Assembly (NCBI GenBank): GCA_965213645.1 | Contig: CBDBZX010000002.1 | Coordinates: 992,001-1,056,000, forward strand | DNA length: 64,000 bases | Direction: 5' to 3' | Source of the DNA: CBDBZX01 sp965213645 | GTDB lineage: Bacteria; Deinococcota; Deinococci; Deinococcales; Trueperaceae | Shown here: positions 17,709 to 26,294 of the stretch, piece after piece | Numbering within the stretch: the first letter of the stretch is position 1 | Layout of the letters: every line of letters begins with the position of its first letter | The notes under the pieces: generated by a model | Databases searched by the model: none | Told to the model about the DNA's origin: nothing | What the model saw: only the letters and a program-made list of their open reading frames with translations | Program-made: the position numbers and the translations under genes

Positions 17709-18065
17709 CTACGCGCTGGCGCTCTTAGACTTCTCCACGAGCTGCTTGAACGCTTCGGGCTGCTGCACGGCTAAATCCGCGAGCATCTTGCGGTTGATTT
17801 CTACACCTGACTTACGCAGACCACTCATAAAAACCGAGTAGCTGAGCCCCTCTTGGCGAGCAGCGGCGTTGATGCGCGAAATCCAGAGGCGGCGAAAGTC
17901 GTTTTTCTTGTCGCGGCGGTCTCTGTATTCATAATCGGCGGCGTTGAGAAGCGTCTGCTGCGCAATGCGGAAGCTGCGTGAGCGCAGTCCCCAGAACCCT
18001 TTAGCGCGTTTTAAGACCTTTTTGTGCTTGTTGCGGCGGACGGTGCTTGTCTTAGCTCTCGGCAT
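17709..18065 (-). CDS. rplT: 50S ribosomal protein L20
   Basis: 118 residues, the normal L20 length. MPRAKTSTVRRNKHKKVLKR and GFWGLRSRSFRIAQQ are characteristic N-terminal segments that contact 23S rRNA. It is last in the conserved infC-rpmI-rplT operon and lies 9 bases after rpmI. In other bacteria L20 represses its own operon by binding the leader; I could not confirm such a site here. Confidence 0.97.
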   Translation of the reverse strand: MPRAKTSTVRRNKHKKVLKRAKGFWGLRSRSFRIAQQTLLNAADYEYRDRRDKKNDFRRLWISRINAAARQEGLSYSVFMSGLRKSGVEINRKMLADLAVQQPEAFKQLVEKSKSASA

Positions 18066-18074
18066 AAATTTCCG

Positions 18075-18272
18075 TTAATCGTAAGGTAGAAGCGTCTTGA
18101 CGCGCTTCGCCTCGGGTTTGGCGATGATAAGGTCGGTGCGTCCTTGCCGGATGCGCTTGCCACTCTTTTTATAATTGAGGTGGCGCTTGCCGCTTCGCAT
18201 TGCCGTGACCTTACCTCGCCCTGTGACTTTGACACGGGCTTTGGTGCCCTTATGGGTCTTTAATTTCGGCAT
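18075..18272 (-). CDS. rpmI: 50S ribosomal protein L35
   Basis: 65 residues, the usual L35 size. MPKLKTHKGTKARVKVTGRG and the basic KKSGKRIRQGR tail are typical. ATG 18272 is chosen, with AAGGAG 8-13 bases upstream; a longer frame upstream has no family similarity. Middle gene of infC-rpmI-rplT. Confidence 0.96.
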   Translation of the reverse strand: MPKLKTHKGTKARVKVTGRGKVTAMRSGKRHLNYKKSGKRIRQGRTDLIIAKPEAKRVKTLLPYD

Positions 18273-18448
18273 GTTTACAACTCCTTGTCCTCTTTGCTTG
18301 AACATAAAGCAGGACTCTTTTGGCGCTCTTCATAACCGTTGAGATTGAGTTGGTCAGGTTTCACTGCAAAGTAACCACAAAATTCTATAAGAATTTCAAA
18401 ACTACGCTAGTGAGAGCGTTACTAACCAGATGATACCTGCTGTGCAGA
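18273..18448 (-). other. infC-rpmI spacer with hairpin and REP-like repeat (copy C)
   Basis: No gene. Bases 18410-18441 carry a short copy of the dispersed repeat (GTGAGAGCGTT, AACCAGATGATACCTGCT), lacking the middle part seen in copies A and B. On the minus strand GTCCTGCTT and AAGCAAAGAGGAC can pair just before the rpmI ribosome site. Either could modulate the ribosomal-protein part of the operon. Confidence 0.45.
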
Positions 18449-18970
18449 TTAGGCTTGCGCCTCTCTCGAGGGTCCTAACACCATGTTCATATCCATTCCC
18501 GCGATGCTAGGCGCGGATTCAACCGTCGCCATATCCGACACGTCGCTGGCGACGCGGTTGAGGATTTCTTGGCCCAACTCGGGATGGGTGCGTTCGCGGC
18601 CCCGGAACATGATGGTGACTTTGACCTTGTGACCGCCTTTGAGAAAGCGCTTCACGTGATTGACCTTGGTGTTATAGTCGTGGTCGTCGATCTTCACGCG
18701 AAACTTGATAGCTTTCATCTCTTGTTGACGCGAGCGTTTGCGGGCTTCTTTCTCCTGCTGCTGCATCTCGTAGCGGTACTTGCCGTAGTCCAACAGTTTG
18801 GCAACCGGGGGCTGGGCTTGCTCGCCGACTAAAACGAGGTCGAGTTCGGCGTCACGCGCCATGCGGAGCGCGTCTCTCGTATCGACGATGCCCTGTTGCT
18901 GACCGTCTTCCATGATGAGACGTACCTGCCGCGCCCTAATCTGCTCATTCACCTTCAGCTCTTTAGCTAT
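18449..18970 (-). CDS. infC: Translation initiation factor IF-3, with an AUA start codon
   Basis: About 173 residues from the proposed start, the normal IF-3 length. The N-domain reads KELKVNEQIRARQVRLI and the C-domain contains RVKIDDHDYNTKVNHVKRFLKGGHKVKVTIMFRGRE. No ATG/GTG/TTG fits: the next candidates are far upstream and add 80 residues without similarity. The minus strand instead shows TGGAGGTG, 8 bases, then ATA (18970-18968). IF-3 genes commonly use AUU/AUC/AUA starts, which let IF-3 repress its own translation. A TATACT box near 19126 could start a roughly 150-base leader. Confidence 0.88.
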   Translation of the reverse strand: MAKELKVNEQIRARQVRLIMEDGQQQGIVDTRDALRMARDAELDLVLVGEQAQPPVAKLLDYGKYRYEMQQQEKEARKRSRQQEMKAIKFRVKIDDHDYNTKVNHVKRFLKGGHKVKVTIMFRGRERTHPELGQEILNRVASDVSDMATVESAPSIAGMDMNMVLGPSREAQA

Positions 18971-19167
18971 GGACAACACCTCCAGAATAGCTGCTCTTGT
19001 GCAGCGCTCGAGTGTAGCAAATAAATGCCCACGAATCAACGCAGGGCGCGACACTATCGTGCGAAACATCGGTTGAGCAGAGGAGGTAGAGCAAGAACGG
19101 TTGATGACGGACGATTTTTGCGAAGAGTATAGAATAGATATAAGGTGAAGTCTACCGGACTGAAGTG

Positions 19168-19878
19168 CTATTCGGCTTTCGGCAGATTTTTCGCCGCCCA
19201 CGTCATTTGCCGCCACAGCCCTCTCAGCGCCAAGACCTCACGCTCGCTCAGCTCCGCCCTGTCAAAGATGGTGCGGAAGAGTTCTCTGGCGCTCGCTTCG
19301 CGTTGGTCGTCGGTGTAGCCGATGAGGTGCAGCGTTTCGAGAAGTTGGGCGTACATAGGCTCGAGCTGCTCCCGAGGCGCAAGCTCCGAGAGGTCTCTGG
19401 TCTCCCTGCGCTCCACTTGATGCGCCACAAACCATTCATACGCGACGAGTTGTACGGCTTGCGCAAGGTTGAGTGAGGCGTAGTCCGAAGTGGGAATCTG
19501 AATATAACCTTGGCAGTGATCTAAGTCTTCGTTGCTGAGGCCAAAGTCTTCCGGGCCAAACGCTACCGCGACCTCTTCAGCGGGTAGCGTCTGCGCGGCC
19601 TCCCTTGCGCTATAGACGTGCTGAGCACTCGTTCTAGGTCGCGCTGTCGTGCCGAGGACGAATTTGCAGCCCGCTACGGCTTCGGTTAAAGAACTACATT
19701 TCACCGCTTGCTCGAGTACATCACCCGCGTGAGAGGCCAAGGCGAAGGCCCGCTTGCCGAGCGGTCGCTGAGGCGCGACGAGAAAGAGGTCGCTGAGGCC
19801 GAAGTTTTTCATCGCTCTAGCCGCTGCGCCAATGTTTGCGGGTTCTTTGGGCCGGACGAGGATGATTCTTAGGGGCAC
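19168..19878 (-). CDS. trmJ: TrmJ/SpoU-family tRNA (cytidine/uridine-2'-O-)-methyltransferase
   Basis: 236 residues with the three knot-fold (SPOUT) motifs: RPKEPANIGAAARAMKNFG at the N-terminus, FGPEDFGLSNEDL in the middle and ASLNLAQAVQLVAYE after it. Proteins of this class 2'-O-methylate tRNA, commonly at position 32. The C-terminal tail is helical, as in TrmJ. The GTG start lies 5 bases after a TATACT box (19884-19889 on the minus strand), so the transcript is probably leaderless. It precedes infC on the same strand. Confidence 0.87.
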   Translation of the reverse strand: MPLRIILVRPKEPANIGAAARAMKNFGLSDLFLVAPQRPLGKRAFALASHAGDVLEQAVKCSSLTEAVAGCKFVLGTTARPRTSAQHVYSAREAAQTLPAEEVAVAFGPEDFGLSNEDLDHCQGYIQIPTSDYASLNLAQAVQLVAYEWFVAHQVERRETRDLSELAPREQLEPMYAQLLETLHLIGYTDDQREASARELFRTIFDRAELSEREVLALRGLWRQMTWAAKNLPKAE

Positions 19879-19980
19879 GCGAAAGTATACCCGCTACGCA
19901 CCTTGACAGTGCACCTCGAGGGTGGAAATACCGCAACTTAATGCAAGAATGAGGGTGCTAAACCGTGCTACCTTATAGAT

Positions 19981-20565
19981 ATGCTAGGTAAAATCTTTCG
20001 AAAAGAGCCGAACAATCCCAAAGTTCCTGCTGGTCAAAGCGTCACCGAGCGCTTTCCTGTGCTCACATACGGCCCAACGCCGCGCGTGAGCGAAGAGGAG
20101 TTCGAGCTTCGTATCTTTGGACTCGCACAGGAGCAGACCTTGAGCTGGCAAGACCTCATGGCGCTGCCGCAAACGACCATGACCAAAGATTTCCACTGCG
20201 TCACGCATTGGTCAAAATTAGATGTCGGCTGGACGGGTGTTCTCACGACGGATTTGCTGAAGTCCGTGGAGCCGAGTGGCGACGCCACCCACGTGATGTT
20301 TCACTGCTACGGCGGCTACACCACGAACCTCAAGCTGGACGACTTCTTAGCGGAAGGCTGTATGCTCGCGCACAAGTTGGAGGGCGAATCTATCCCCATA
20401 GAGCACGGCGGGCCGATGCGCACCATCATCCCACACCTCTACGCCTGGAAGAGTGCTAAGTGGCTTTCAGGCATTGAGTTTATGAAGGGTGACAAGCCCG
20501 GTTTTTGGGAGCGCAACGGCTATCACATGCGCGGCGACCCATTTAAGGAAGAGCGTTACAGCTAA
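19981..20565 (+). CDS. Molybdopterin-dependent oxidoreductase-fold protein (sulfite-oxidase-like domain)
   Basis: 194 residues matching the oxidoreductase molybdopterin-binding domain of the sulfite oxidase/YedY superfamily. DFHCVTHWSKLDVGWTGV holds the cysteine that ligates molybdenum in the family, and EHGGPMRTIIPHLYAWKSAKW is a conserved substrate/cofactor segment. There is no Tat signal, so it seems cytoplasmic, and no dimerisation domain. Substrate unknown. The ATG lies 6 bases after TGC-TACCTT, an extended -10 box, giving a leaderless mRNA. Confidence 0.85.
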   Translation: MLGKIFRKEPNNPKVPAGQSVTERFPVLTYGPTPRVSEEEFELRIFGLAQEQTLSWQDLMALPQTTMTKDFHCVTHWSKLDVGWTGVLTTDLLKSVEPSGDATHVMFHCYGGYTTNLKLDDFLAEGCMLAHKLEGESIPIEHGGPMRTIIPHLYAWKSAKWLSGIEFMKGDKPGFWERNGYHMRGDPFKEERYS

Positions 20566-20766
20566 GTTTTATTGAATCAGTTACGGGCGTTTGCAGCGCG
20601 GTACATAAAAGAAGACATATCAGGTGAGAACTTGCACGAAGAGGTGTCTCTCACGCACTCAAAATATCACTGGAGAAGGCCAATGAACCCTAGTTCAACC
20701 CTAACGTTTAAGCCTTGCATAGTTTGACTACAACAGATTTTGAAAGCACAATTTTAGGAGTGTCGC

Positions 20767-21138
20767 TTGGTTAAAATAGCCGCCAGGGGGTCCAACGTGG
20801 CTAAAGACCAAGCGCAGATTCAAGAAGAATTTTTTGACCTTGTCAATATGACCTCGAGGCAGTTGAGTGAGTGGCTCGAGACGGACGAAGCCGAGTCCGT
20901 CGGCCAAGATTCAGGCGACGGCGAATCCAAAGGGCACAAGTCGGGCAGGCGCATCTTGGCGCTTAAAGAGAAGGACGGCTTCACAGATGACGACTTTGAA
21001 CACATGAACAAGGTCGTGAGCTACATCAAGCGTCACTCAGCGCAGAGGCCCTCGGGCGACGTCAAGGAAAGCGACTGGCGCTACTCGCTGATGAACTGGG
21101 GGCACGACCCCTGTAAGGACGATGAGGTGAACTGCTAG
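20767..21138 (+). CDS. DUF3140 family protein
   Basis: A 123-residue soluble protein. The pattern NMTSRQLSEWLETDEAESVGQ, SGRRILALKEKDGFTDDDFEHM, YIKRHSAQRP and WRYSLMNWGHDP is that of DUF3140, a family of unknown function found in several bacteria and sometimes associated with DNA-binding or stress contexts (weak). TTG 20767 is chosen with TAGGAG 7-12 bases upstream; GTG 20797 is the alternative. Confidence 0.8.
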   Translation: MVKIAARGSNVAKDQAQIQEEFFDLVNMTSRQLSEWLETDEAESVGQDSGDGESKGHKSGRRILALKEKDGFTDDDFEHMNKVVSYIKRHSAQRPSGDVKESDWRYSLMNWGHDPCKDDEVNC

Positions 21139-21160
21139 TGCACGTGGCGCCGCCCCACAT

Positions 21161-21202
21161 AAAAACCGAACAGCAGCCTGACGGCCCTTCTGTCCGGTTT
21201 TT
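21161..21202. terminator. Bidirectional terminator between DUF3140 gene and rpsT
   Basis: AAAAACCGAACAG (21161-21173) pairs with CTGTCCGGTTTTT (21190-21202) with one G-T pair, with A and T tracts at the two ends, serving both convergent genes. Confidence 0.8.
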
Positions 21203-21222
21203 GTACTAAACCCTAAGCTAAA

Positions 21223-21489
21223 TTAAGCTTGTGCTCCGCTTAAACGCTTCGCCAAACGCGACTTCTTACGGGCGGCGGTGTTCTTGTGCAAGGTCGAACC
21301 CTTTGTCGCTTTGTCGATGAGGCTCACGGCGACTTTGTGATACTTTTCAGCGGCGGCTTCGTCGCCCGACTCGGCGGCGGCGATGGCTTTTTTGCTAAAG
21401 GTGCGAATGGTGCTCTTCATCGCTCTATTTTTGGCCCGCGCCACTTGCGCTTGGCGGTGGTACTTCATTGCGGATGGATTTCGTGCCAC
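21223..21489 (-). CDS. rpsT: 30S ribosomal protein S20
   Basis: 88 residues, the standard S20 size. Strongly basic and helical, with KSTIRTFSKKAIAAAESGD, LIDKATKGSTLHKNTAARKKSRL near the C-terminus. It binds 16S rRNA during early 30S assembly. GTG start with AGAGGAA upstream. Monocistronic between a terminator and an intergenic repeat. Confidence 0.95.
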   Translation of the reverse strand: MARNPSAMKYHRQAQVARAKNRAMKSTIRTFSKKAIAAAESGDEAAAEKYHKVAVSLIDKATKGSTLHKNTAARKKSRLAKRLSGAQA

Positions 21490-21665
21490 GTTGGTTCCTC
21501 TTTCCTTAGCTACATAATGAACTTGAATGATTTGTGAGATATGGCGCTTTCAGCGCTGCAACCTTGGAATTTTAGCATAAGAGAACCGGGAGAAGCAACG
21601 TCCCTGAGACTAAGCGGTTGAACGAAAAGTCGGTCGAGTGAGGTGCTGTGTGAACTGAAACTTAC

Positions 21666-21880
21666 TACACTGTCAGGTGAGTGTTGCAACACTGTTGTCA
21701 CCCCGAGCCCTTTGCAGGATAGACTCCGTCGAGGGGTCTCGTTTGGCGATGCCAAAACTACGTAACTCGCAATCTCTATTAGAGGAGTCAGCAAGGTCAG
21801 AGATTCTTCGACTCTACGGAGCCTGCCCTGGTGAGGGTTACGCTCAGAATGACATGGTTCAATATTTGCTTAACAGTGTA
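21666..21880. mobile_element. MITE-like repeat, copy 1
   Basis: A 215-bp non-coding element beginning TACACTGTCA and ending AACAGTGTA (imperfect terminal inverted repeat). Inside are TTGTCACCCCGAGC, GAGGGGTCTCG, GTCAGAGATTCTTCGACT and CTCAGAATGACATGG, blocks shared with the copies at 40.3-40.7 kb and 58.55-58.87 kb. It ends 1 base before the yceH stop codon. It has no coding capacity, so it would need a transposase from elsewhere. Confidence 0.65.
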
Positions 21881-21881
21881 C

Positions 21882-22580
21882 TTAGACCTCTTCAGCTAAA
21901 CCCACATGGGCCGCGAGCCGCGCCACCTGCGCACGGAGTTCGGCGACCTCTCGGCGCAACGCCGCGACCTCGCCTCGCTCTGGCGTGTGTCTGGGCTCTG
22001 GGGCGTGTCTCGAGCTTGGCGGCGAAGACGGTCCCGATACGACCCTTGCAGGCGCATCCCCATCTCTCACCCTCGGCTTGAGCTTCTCAGGGTCAAAGCC
22101 CAACGTGTGTCCCCAACGGTCTTGGCTCTGCCCCGGTCCACGTCCATAGTTTTTGGCGAGAGGTGGGCGGTGTTCTTGTAGCCGCGCTAGGCTCTCCTCG
22201 ACGGCTGCCACGTCGGGGAAATGTGTGTAGCGCTCCGTGCGGCTCCGCAGTTCACCGGGCGTTTGCGGGCCGCGCAGCATCAGCACGGCGAGCACGGCTA
22301 AGTCTTTGTCACGCACGTCTAACGCCTGAACCAACTTGTGATGATGCTTGATTGCGCGTTCGCTAACGCCTCTGGACGACTGCGTCAACCCCTTGTCGCT
22401 CAGCAGCCGCAAGGTTTCCTCAACCTGCAATGAATCGTAGTTCGTCACCGGGTCGCGGTTGGTCTTTTGGTTGCACGCTAAAACGAGTGCGTTGGTTGAC
22501 AGCGGATACGTCTCGGGCGTGGTGCGCTCCTTCTCGACCAACGAGCCGAGCACGCGCAGTTCGATGTCGCTTAAACTCAC
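21882..22580 (-). CDS. yceH: YceH/UPF0502 (DUF480) family protein
   Basis: 232 residues. The N-terminus LSDIELRVLGSLVEKERTTPETYPLSTNAL and NQKTNRDPVTNYD are diagnostic of UPF0502, a tandem winged-helix family of unknown role. The C-terminus adds a coiled-coil (VAALRREVAELRAQVARLAA). The GTG start lies 6 bases after TGC-TAAACT, an extended -10 box on the minus strand, so the mRNA is probably leaderless. Its 3' end abuts the MITE-like repeat. Confidence 0.88.
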   Translation of the reverse strand: MSLSDIELRVLGSLVEKERTTPETYPLSTNALVLACNQKTNRDPVTNYDSLQVEETLRLLSDKGLTQSSRGVSERAIKHHHKLVQALDVRDKDLAVLAVLMLRGPQTPGELRSRTERYTHFPDVAAVEESLARLQEHRPPLAKNYGRGPGQSQDRWGHTLGFDPEKLKPRVRDGDAPARVVSGPSSPPSSRHAPEPRHTPERGEVAALRREVAELRAQVARLAAHVGLAEEV

Positions 22581-22842
22581 GTCAGAAGTTTAGCAAATCT
22601 CGCGCTTGGCTGCCTACCTCTTTAGGGGCGGATATGAAACCCGTCACAAAGAGGACTAAAATAGCCAGAACTGTTCATTTACTTCGTAAGACTACATAAC
22701 CAGCTTAACTGGATTCAGTAACCATCTCTATGCTGAATTCTGACAACTGAACCCTGTGTCCCGCATTCACCGCTCAGCGCCCTTGTACTCTTTCTACTTG
22801 ACCTGTATAGTGTGGCAAATCAAAAGTTAGGTGGGTGGTAGT

Positions 22843-23562
22843 ATGCCAGCGACACTCGGTATCGAGGACAAGGTCTTTTTAGTCACGGGCGGCAACAAGG
22901 GAATCGGTTCGTCTATCGTCGACCTCTTGGAAGACTCTGGCGCGAAGGTCGCGTACACGTACCGCACGAGCGAGGGCGATCACGGCTCGCTCGCGATTCA
23001 GGCGGACGTGCGCGACGCACAGGCGATGAAAGAGGCCACGGAGCGCGTGGAGGAGGAGCTAGGGCCGATTTACGGCGTGGTGGCGAACGCGGGCATCACC
23101 AAGGACGGGCTCTTCGTCAAGTCGGACTTGGAGCAGTGGAACGCGGTCATCGAGACGAACCTGACGGGCGTGTATAACACGGTGCTCCCCGTCATGCAGA
23201 AGATGAACGAGCACGGCGAGGGCTCGATTGTCCTCATCTCGTCCATCGTGGGCGAGCGCGGCAACATGGGCCAAGCCAACTACGCCGCCGCCAAAGCCGC
23301 CCTGATGGGCTTCGGCAAGTCTTTAGCAAGGGAAGGTGCTCGCAACAAGGTGCGTACCAACATCGTCGCGCCGGGCTTTATCGAAACGAACATGTTAGAG
23401 GGCGTGCCCGACAAGGTCAAGGACAAAATCACCTCTGAAATCCCCTTTAAGCGCTTCGGCAGGCCCGAAGAGATCGCCTGGGGCGTGGCCTACTTGCTCT
23501 CACCAAGGGCGAGTTATGTGACGGGCACGGTGCTGAGCATCAACGGTGGACATAACATGTAG
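22843..23562 (+). CDS. FabG-like short-chain dehydrogenase/reductase
   Basis: 239 residues. NAD(P)-binding TGGNKGIGSS at the N-terminus, NAG (VVANAGITKDGL), catalytic Ser (ISSIVGERGNMGQ) and YxxxK (YAAAKAAL). The C-terminal SINGGHNM is typical of 3-oxoacyl-ACP or acetoacetyl-CoA reductases. It is unlinked to other fatty-acid genes here. ATG 22843 with AGGTGG upstream; TATAGT near 22807 is a likely -10. A 12-base duplication (ATGTAGAACCCA) overlaps the stop codon. Confidence 0.87.
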   Translation: MPATLGIEDKVFLVTGGNKGIGSSIVDLLEDSGAKVAYTYRTSEGDHGSLAIQADVRDAQAMKEATERVEEELGPIYGVVANAGITKDGLFVKSDLEQWNAVIETNLTGVYNTVLPVMQKMNEHGEGSIVLISSIVGERGNMGQANYAAAKAALMGFGKSLAREGARNKVRTNIVAPGFIETNMLEGVPDKVKDKITSEIPFKRFGRPEEIAWGVAYLLSPRASYVTGTVLSINGGHNM

Positions 23563-23728
23563 AACCCAATATGTAGAACCCAGTGCACCTCTTCGATACC
23601 CTGAACATGACCCTATTCGTTTTATTTTGAACAGGTATAAACTGAAGTGGTTTACCTGACGCTCGGGTGTGTCTACCAAATACCCTTCTGCCGGGCACAC
23701 TTCAAAGGGAAGCGTAAAAGGAGCAAGG

Positions 23729-24196
23729 ATGCGCAAACGAGTTATCAAATCACCTGATGACGCCTCTAAAAACGCTTCGGCTGAGTGGCTGGATTTAGAG
23801 CGCTTAGCCCAGGTCGAGGTCACGTCTGAGGAGGAGGCGCATCCTGTCGAAGCGGCGTTGCTGTTGGACAAGGAAGCGGGCTGGCGAGCGGCGGAGCCGG
23901 GCGAGCAGCGTATTCGCATCCTCTTTGATGAGCCGCAAAAACTTAGACGAATCCAACTTCTTTTCGTCGTCCAAGAGGAGCGCACCCAGGAATTCACGTT
24001 GCGCTGGGTGAACGAAGAGGGACAGACGCAGGAGATTGCGCGGCAGCAGTATAACTTCAGTACTGGCGGCACAACCCGCGAGCTCGAGGAGTACAGCGTT
24101 GAACTTGAAGAGGTGGCGGTGCTCGAGCTTCACCTCATCCCAGATATCAGCGGGGGGCAGGCTCGAGCGTCTTTAGAGCAGTTACGCCTCGCTTGA
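23729..24196 (+). CDS. Small protein with a predicted F5/8-type C (discoidin-like) fold
   Basis: 155 residues, no signal peptide. IRILFDEPQKLRRIQLLFVVQEERTQEF, then FTLRW and NFSTGGTTRELEEYSVEL, is the pattern of a jelly-roll binding module of the F5/8 C type, here without an enzyme domain. Function unknown; a ligand- or carbohydrate-binding role is inference. ATG 23729 has AAAGGAG 6-12 bases upstream. Confidence 0.6.
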   Translation: MRKRVIKSPDDASKNASAEWLDLERLAQVEVTSEEEAHPVEAALLLDKEAGWRAAEPGEQRIRILFDEPQKLRRIQLLFVVQEERTQEFTLRWVNEEGQTQEIARQQYNFSTGGTTRELEEYSVELEEVAVLELHLIPDISGGQARASLEQLRLA

Positions 24197-24211
24197 CTCA
24201 CCTCAAACAAA

Positions 24212-24237
24212 AAGGGGCGAGTATCGACTCGCCCCTT
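24212..24237. terminator. Bidirectional terminator
   Basis: AAGGGGCGAG (24212-24221) and CTCGCCCCTT (24228-24237) form a perfect 10-bp stem. On the minus strand it is followed by TTTTTGTTTG. It separates the convergent discoidin-like and nucleoside-hydrolase genes. Confidence 0.85.
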
Positions 24238-24253
24238 CGCTATTTCTTCTGAA

Positions 24254-25876
24254 CTACTTGGGTGACTGAGTCATCAGTTGCTCTAAGGTCTTCTCTAAGC
24301 TCTTGATAGAGGTCACGCGCTTCAAGCGCTTCTGATTGCTCCGCCCGCCCGACTTCCAATAATGGTCGAGGTTGTCCTTGAGTATAAGGCGTTTGCTGCT
24401 GTCGGTGCTGAAGTACGTCTCGCCGTTATGCTTCTCTCCCCGCACCGCGTAGAGGACGCTGCACAGGTCCCAACTGTTACGGCGGCTGGCCTTGCTGAAG
24501 AGCCTATACGCTCTCGCTACGGGGTTTTTGCGGCTGTTGTGCTTTTTGAGCGTGTGCCCCGTGATGACGTCGCCGCACAGCTCACCACCTGTAAAGACCA
24601 ACGCCGTCGGCCATTTCTCGATGACGTACTGACCATCTTTAGCTGTGCGAGCCGGTCCGTTCGTTAAGTTGAAGTCTGCGTCTCCGCCCGGATAGCTTCC
24701 GCCCATCACGACGAGCTTCTTGACCTTGCGCTCGACAAGTCTCTTGCCGCTCAAGTTACTGTAGCGGTCGGGGCCGGACTTTAAGAGGTCGGCCATGTTC
24801 TTCATAAAGCCGACGACAACGACCGTGACGCTTCTATCCGGCTGCGCCGAGAGCACCTTGCGGTAGGTTGAGACCGCTGAGGGGACATCCGCGCTCGAGT
24901 CGTTTTTGAATTCCTTGTCCAAATTCTTGACGAACCGGGGTGCGTTGCGCCAATATGGATACGCTCTGTCCCATTTGTAGCTGCGCGGCGCGTAGTCGTT
25001 TTGGCCGATGAGCAAGTCCGGGCGGTTGTAGTGCGTGTTGACCGCGTCCATCGCGCCCGGCGTGTGCGGGTCGGTGACGACCGAGACGACCGCGAGGATG
25101 TCCGCTTCGCCGTTGTCTGCGAGCGCGTGGAGCACCGCCAAAGCGCCGACGTCGTCCACGTCAAAGCCGAAGTCTGTGTCGAGGATAATCGGCACGCCGC
25201 TGTCCTTTTTAGGTGCCGCAGGGCGCGAAGGCGCAGGTGACGACTCGGACTTCCGATATTCGACCACCAGCATAGGCCGGTTGGCTCTGTCACCATTGGA
25301 GGACTCCGCGACGCGCTCCCCTCTACCGCTGCTCGTGATGACGACGCCTAAAGTGTTACCGCGACGCCACCCCTGGCGGTCTACGACCTCTTGCACGAGC
25401 GGCGCGAGGTTGGGAGTACGCTGTTTGCGGCCCCGTTCGCCCCGCTTCTTCCAAGCTGAGGGCTGCCACGTCACCTTGGCTGAGGTCGCGCTGCGGCTCG
25501 AGATGTTGCGCTTATTCCCGCTATAGATGTCCGCGTCGTCCGTCGCCTCCGCGCGGAGGTGCAGCCTGACGCGGCCACTGTCTGTCTCATCGGTCTGAAA
25601 CTGGATGTAAGCCTTCGTGACCTTTGCCCCTTGCGGCACGTTAAGACCGCCGAACTGTAAACCCACCGTCCGAGGTCCCCCATCGTAACCGAGTTCTAGG
25701 TCGCTACTTTTGATGTCTATCTCCCCCGAACGTCTCTCCTCGGCGTCGTAATAGACTTTCACCGACACCTTCTTCTTTGCGCCTGCCGTTTCTAGCTGGG
25801 GCGACTCCTCTACGCTGCTACAAGCCGCTAACGTGAACAGCAGCGCGGTGAGCAGCACCTTTTTTACGTTGAGCAT
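24254..25876 (-). CDS. Lipoprotein with jelly-roll module and inosine/uridine nucleoside hydrolase domain
   Basis: About 540 residues. Signal peptide and lipobox LAAC near residue 20 imply a lipid-anchored surface protein. Residues about 40-210 form a beta-rich DNRLRE/CBM-like module (GYDGGPRTVGLQFGGL, VTKAYIQFQTDE, RPMLVVEY). After a proline-rich linker comes a nucleoside hydrolase domain: PIILDTDFGFDVDDVGAL contains the DxDxxxDD calcium/ribose site. Surface-anchored nucleoside hydrolases could salvage ribose or bases from outside nucleosides (inference). GGAGGAG lies just before the ATG. Arg/Lys content is high in the linker and hydrolase. Confidence 0.83.
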   Translation of the reverse strand: MLNVKKVLLTALLFTLAACSSVEESPQLETAGAKKKVSVKVYYDAEERRSGEIDIKSSDLELGYDGGPRTVGLQFGGLNVPQGAKVTKAYIQFQTDETDSGRVRLHLRAEATDDADIYSGNKRNISSRSATSAKVTWQPSAWKKRGERGRKQRTPNLAPLVQEVVDRQGWRRGNTLGVVITSSGRGERVAESSNGDRANRPMLVVEYRKSESSPAPSRPAAPKKDSGVPIILDTDFGFDVDDVGALAVLHALADNGEADILAVVSVVTDPHTPGAMDAVNTHYNRPDLLIGQNDYAPRSYKWDRAYPYWRNAPRFVKNLDKEFKNDSSADVPSAVSTYRKVLSAQPDRSVTVVVVGFMKNMADLLKSGPDRYSNLSGKRLVERKVKKLVVMGGSYPGGDADFNLTNGPARTAKDGQYVIEKWPTALVFTGGELCGDVITGHTLKKHNSRKNPVARAYRLFSKASRRNSWDLCSVLYAVRGEKHNGETYFSTDSSKRLILKDNLDHYWKSGGRSNQKRLKRVTSIKSLEKTLEQLMTQSPK

Positions 25877-26294
25877 CTCTCCTCCAAAAGCGTGTCTAGC
25901 GCGGCAGCACAAACGTCTCTAGGCGGTCCAAGAAAACCGCGACAAATGTGCCGATTTGTAAGGGATGAAGCGAAACCTTCACAACCTACCTAAAAAGGTT
26001 AAGTTTTGATGAAATAATGGTGTGTTAAAACCTTCATCAACGTGACGCAGGAGTGAGAATTCTTCCGAAGAGCCCTAAGCATGAAGATTTTAGTGTGAGT
26101 GGCTCAGAGGTGGAGTTGAAACGTGCTCAAAAACTGCTCGAACGCAAAACCCGTACGCTAATCGCACCCCGAGCCAGCTTAGAGGTCGTGCTCAGCGCGT
26201 CAAGGCTCCGCAGAGACGCCTGGAAGTCTCAAAAAACCGATGGCTCTGAGAAGAAATCGAAATAGCGCTGACCCAAACACGCTACGCTTAGCTC
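25877..26294. other. Intergenic region
   Basis: Apart from a doubtful 70-codon frame (listed separately) I see no gene, strong hairpin or repeat. TACGCT at 26283-26288 is a -10 candidate for the next gene. Confidence 0.4.
26053..26265 (+). CDS. Possible small hypothetical protein, 70 residues
   Basis: A GTG-started frame encoding a charged, lysine- and arginine-rich protein (LLERKTRTLIAPRASLEVVL) with no motif I know. AGGAG overlaps the start codon too closely to be a normal ribosome site. It may be a chance frame. Confidence 0.3.
   Translation: MRILPKSPKHEDFSVSGSEVELKRAQKLLERKTRTLIAPRASLEVVLSASRLRRDAWKSQKTDGSEKKSK

Noticed and set aside
18971..19216. Upstream start for infC adding about 80 residues
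   Set aside because: The extra residues have no IF-3 similarity and there is a proper ribosome site before ATA 18970.
21666..21880. Short reading frames across the MITE-like repeats
   Set aside because: Frames differ between copies and are not preserved, as expected for non-coding repeats.
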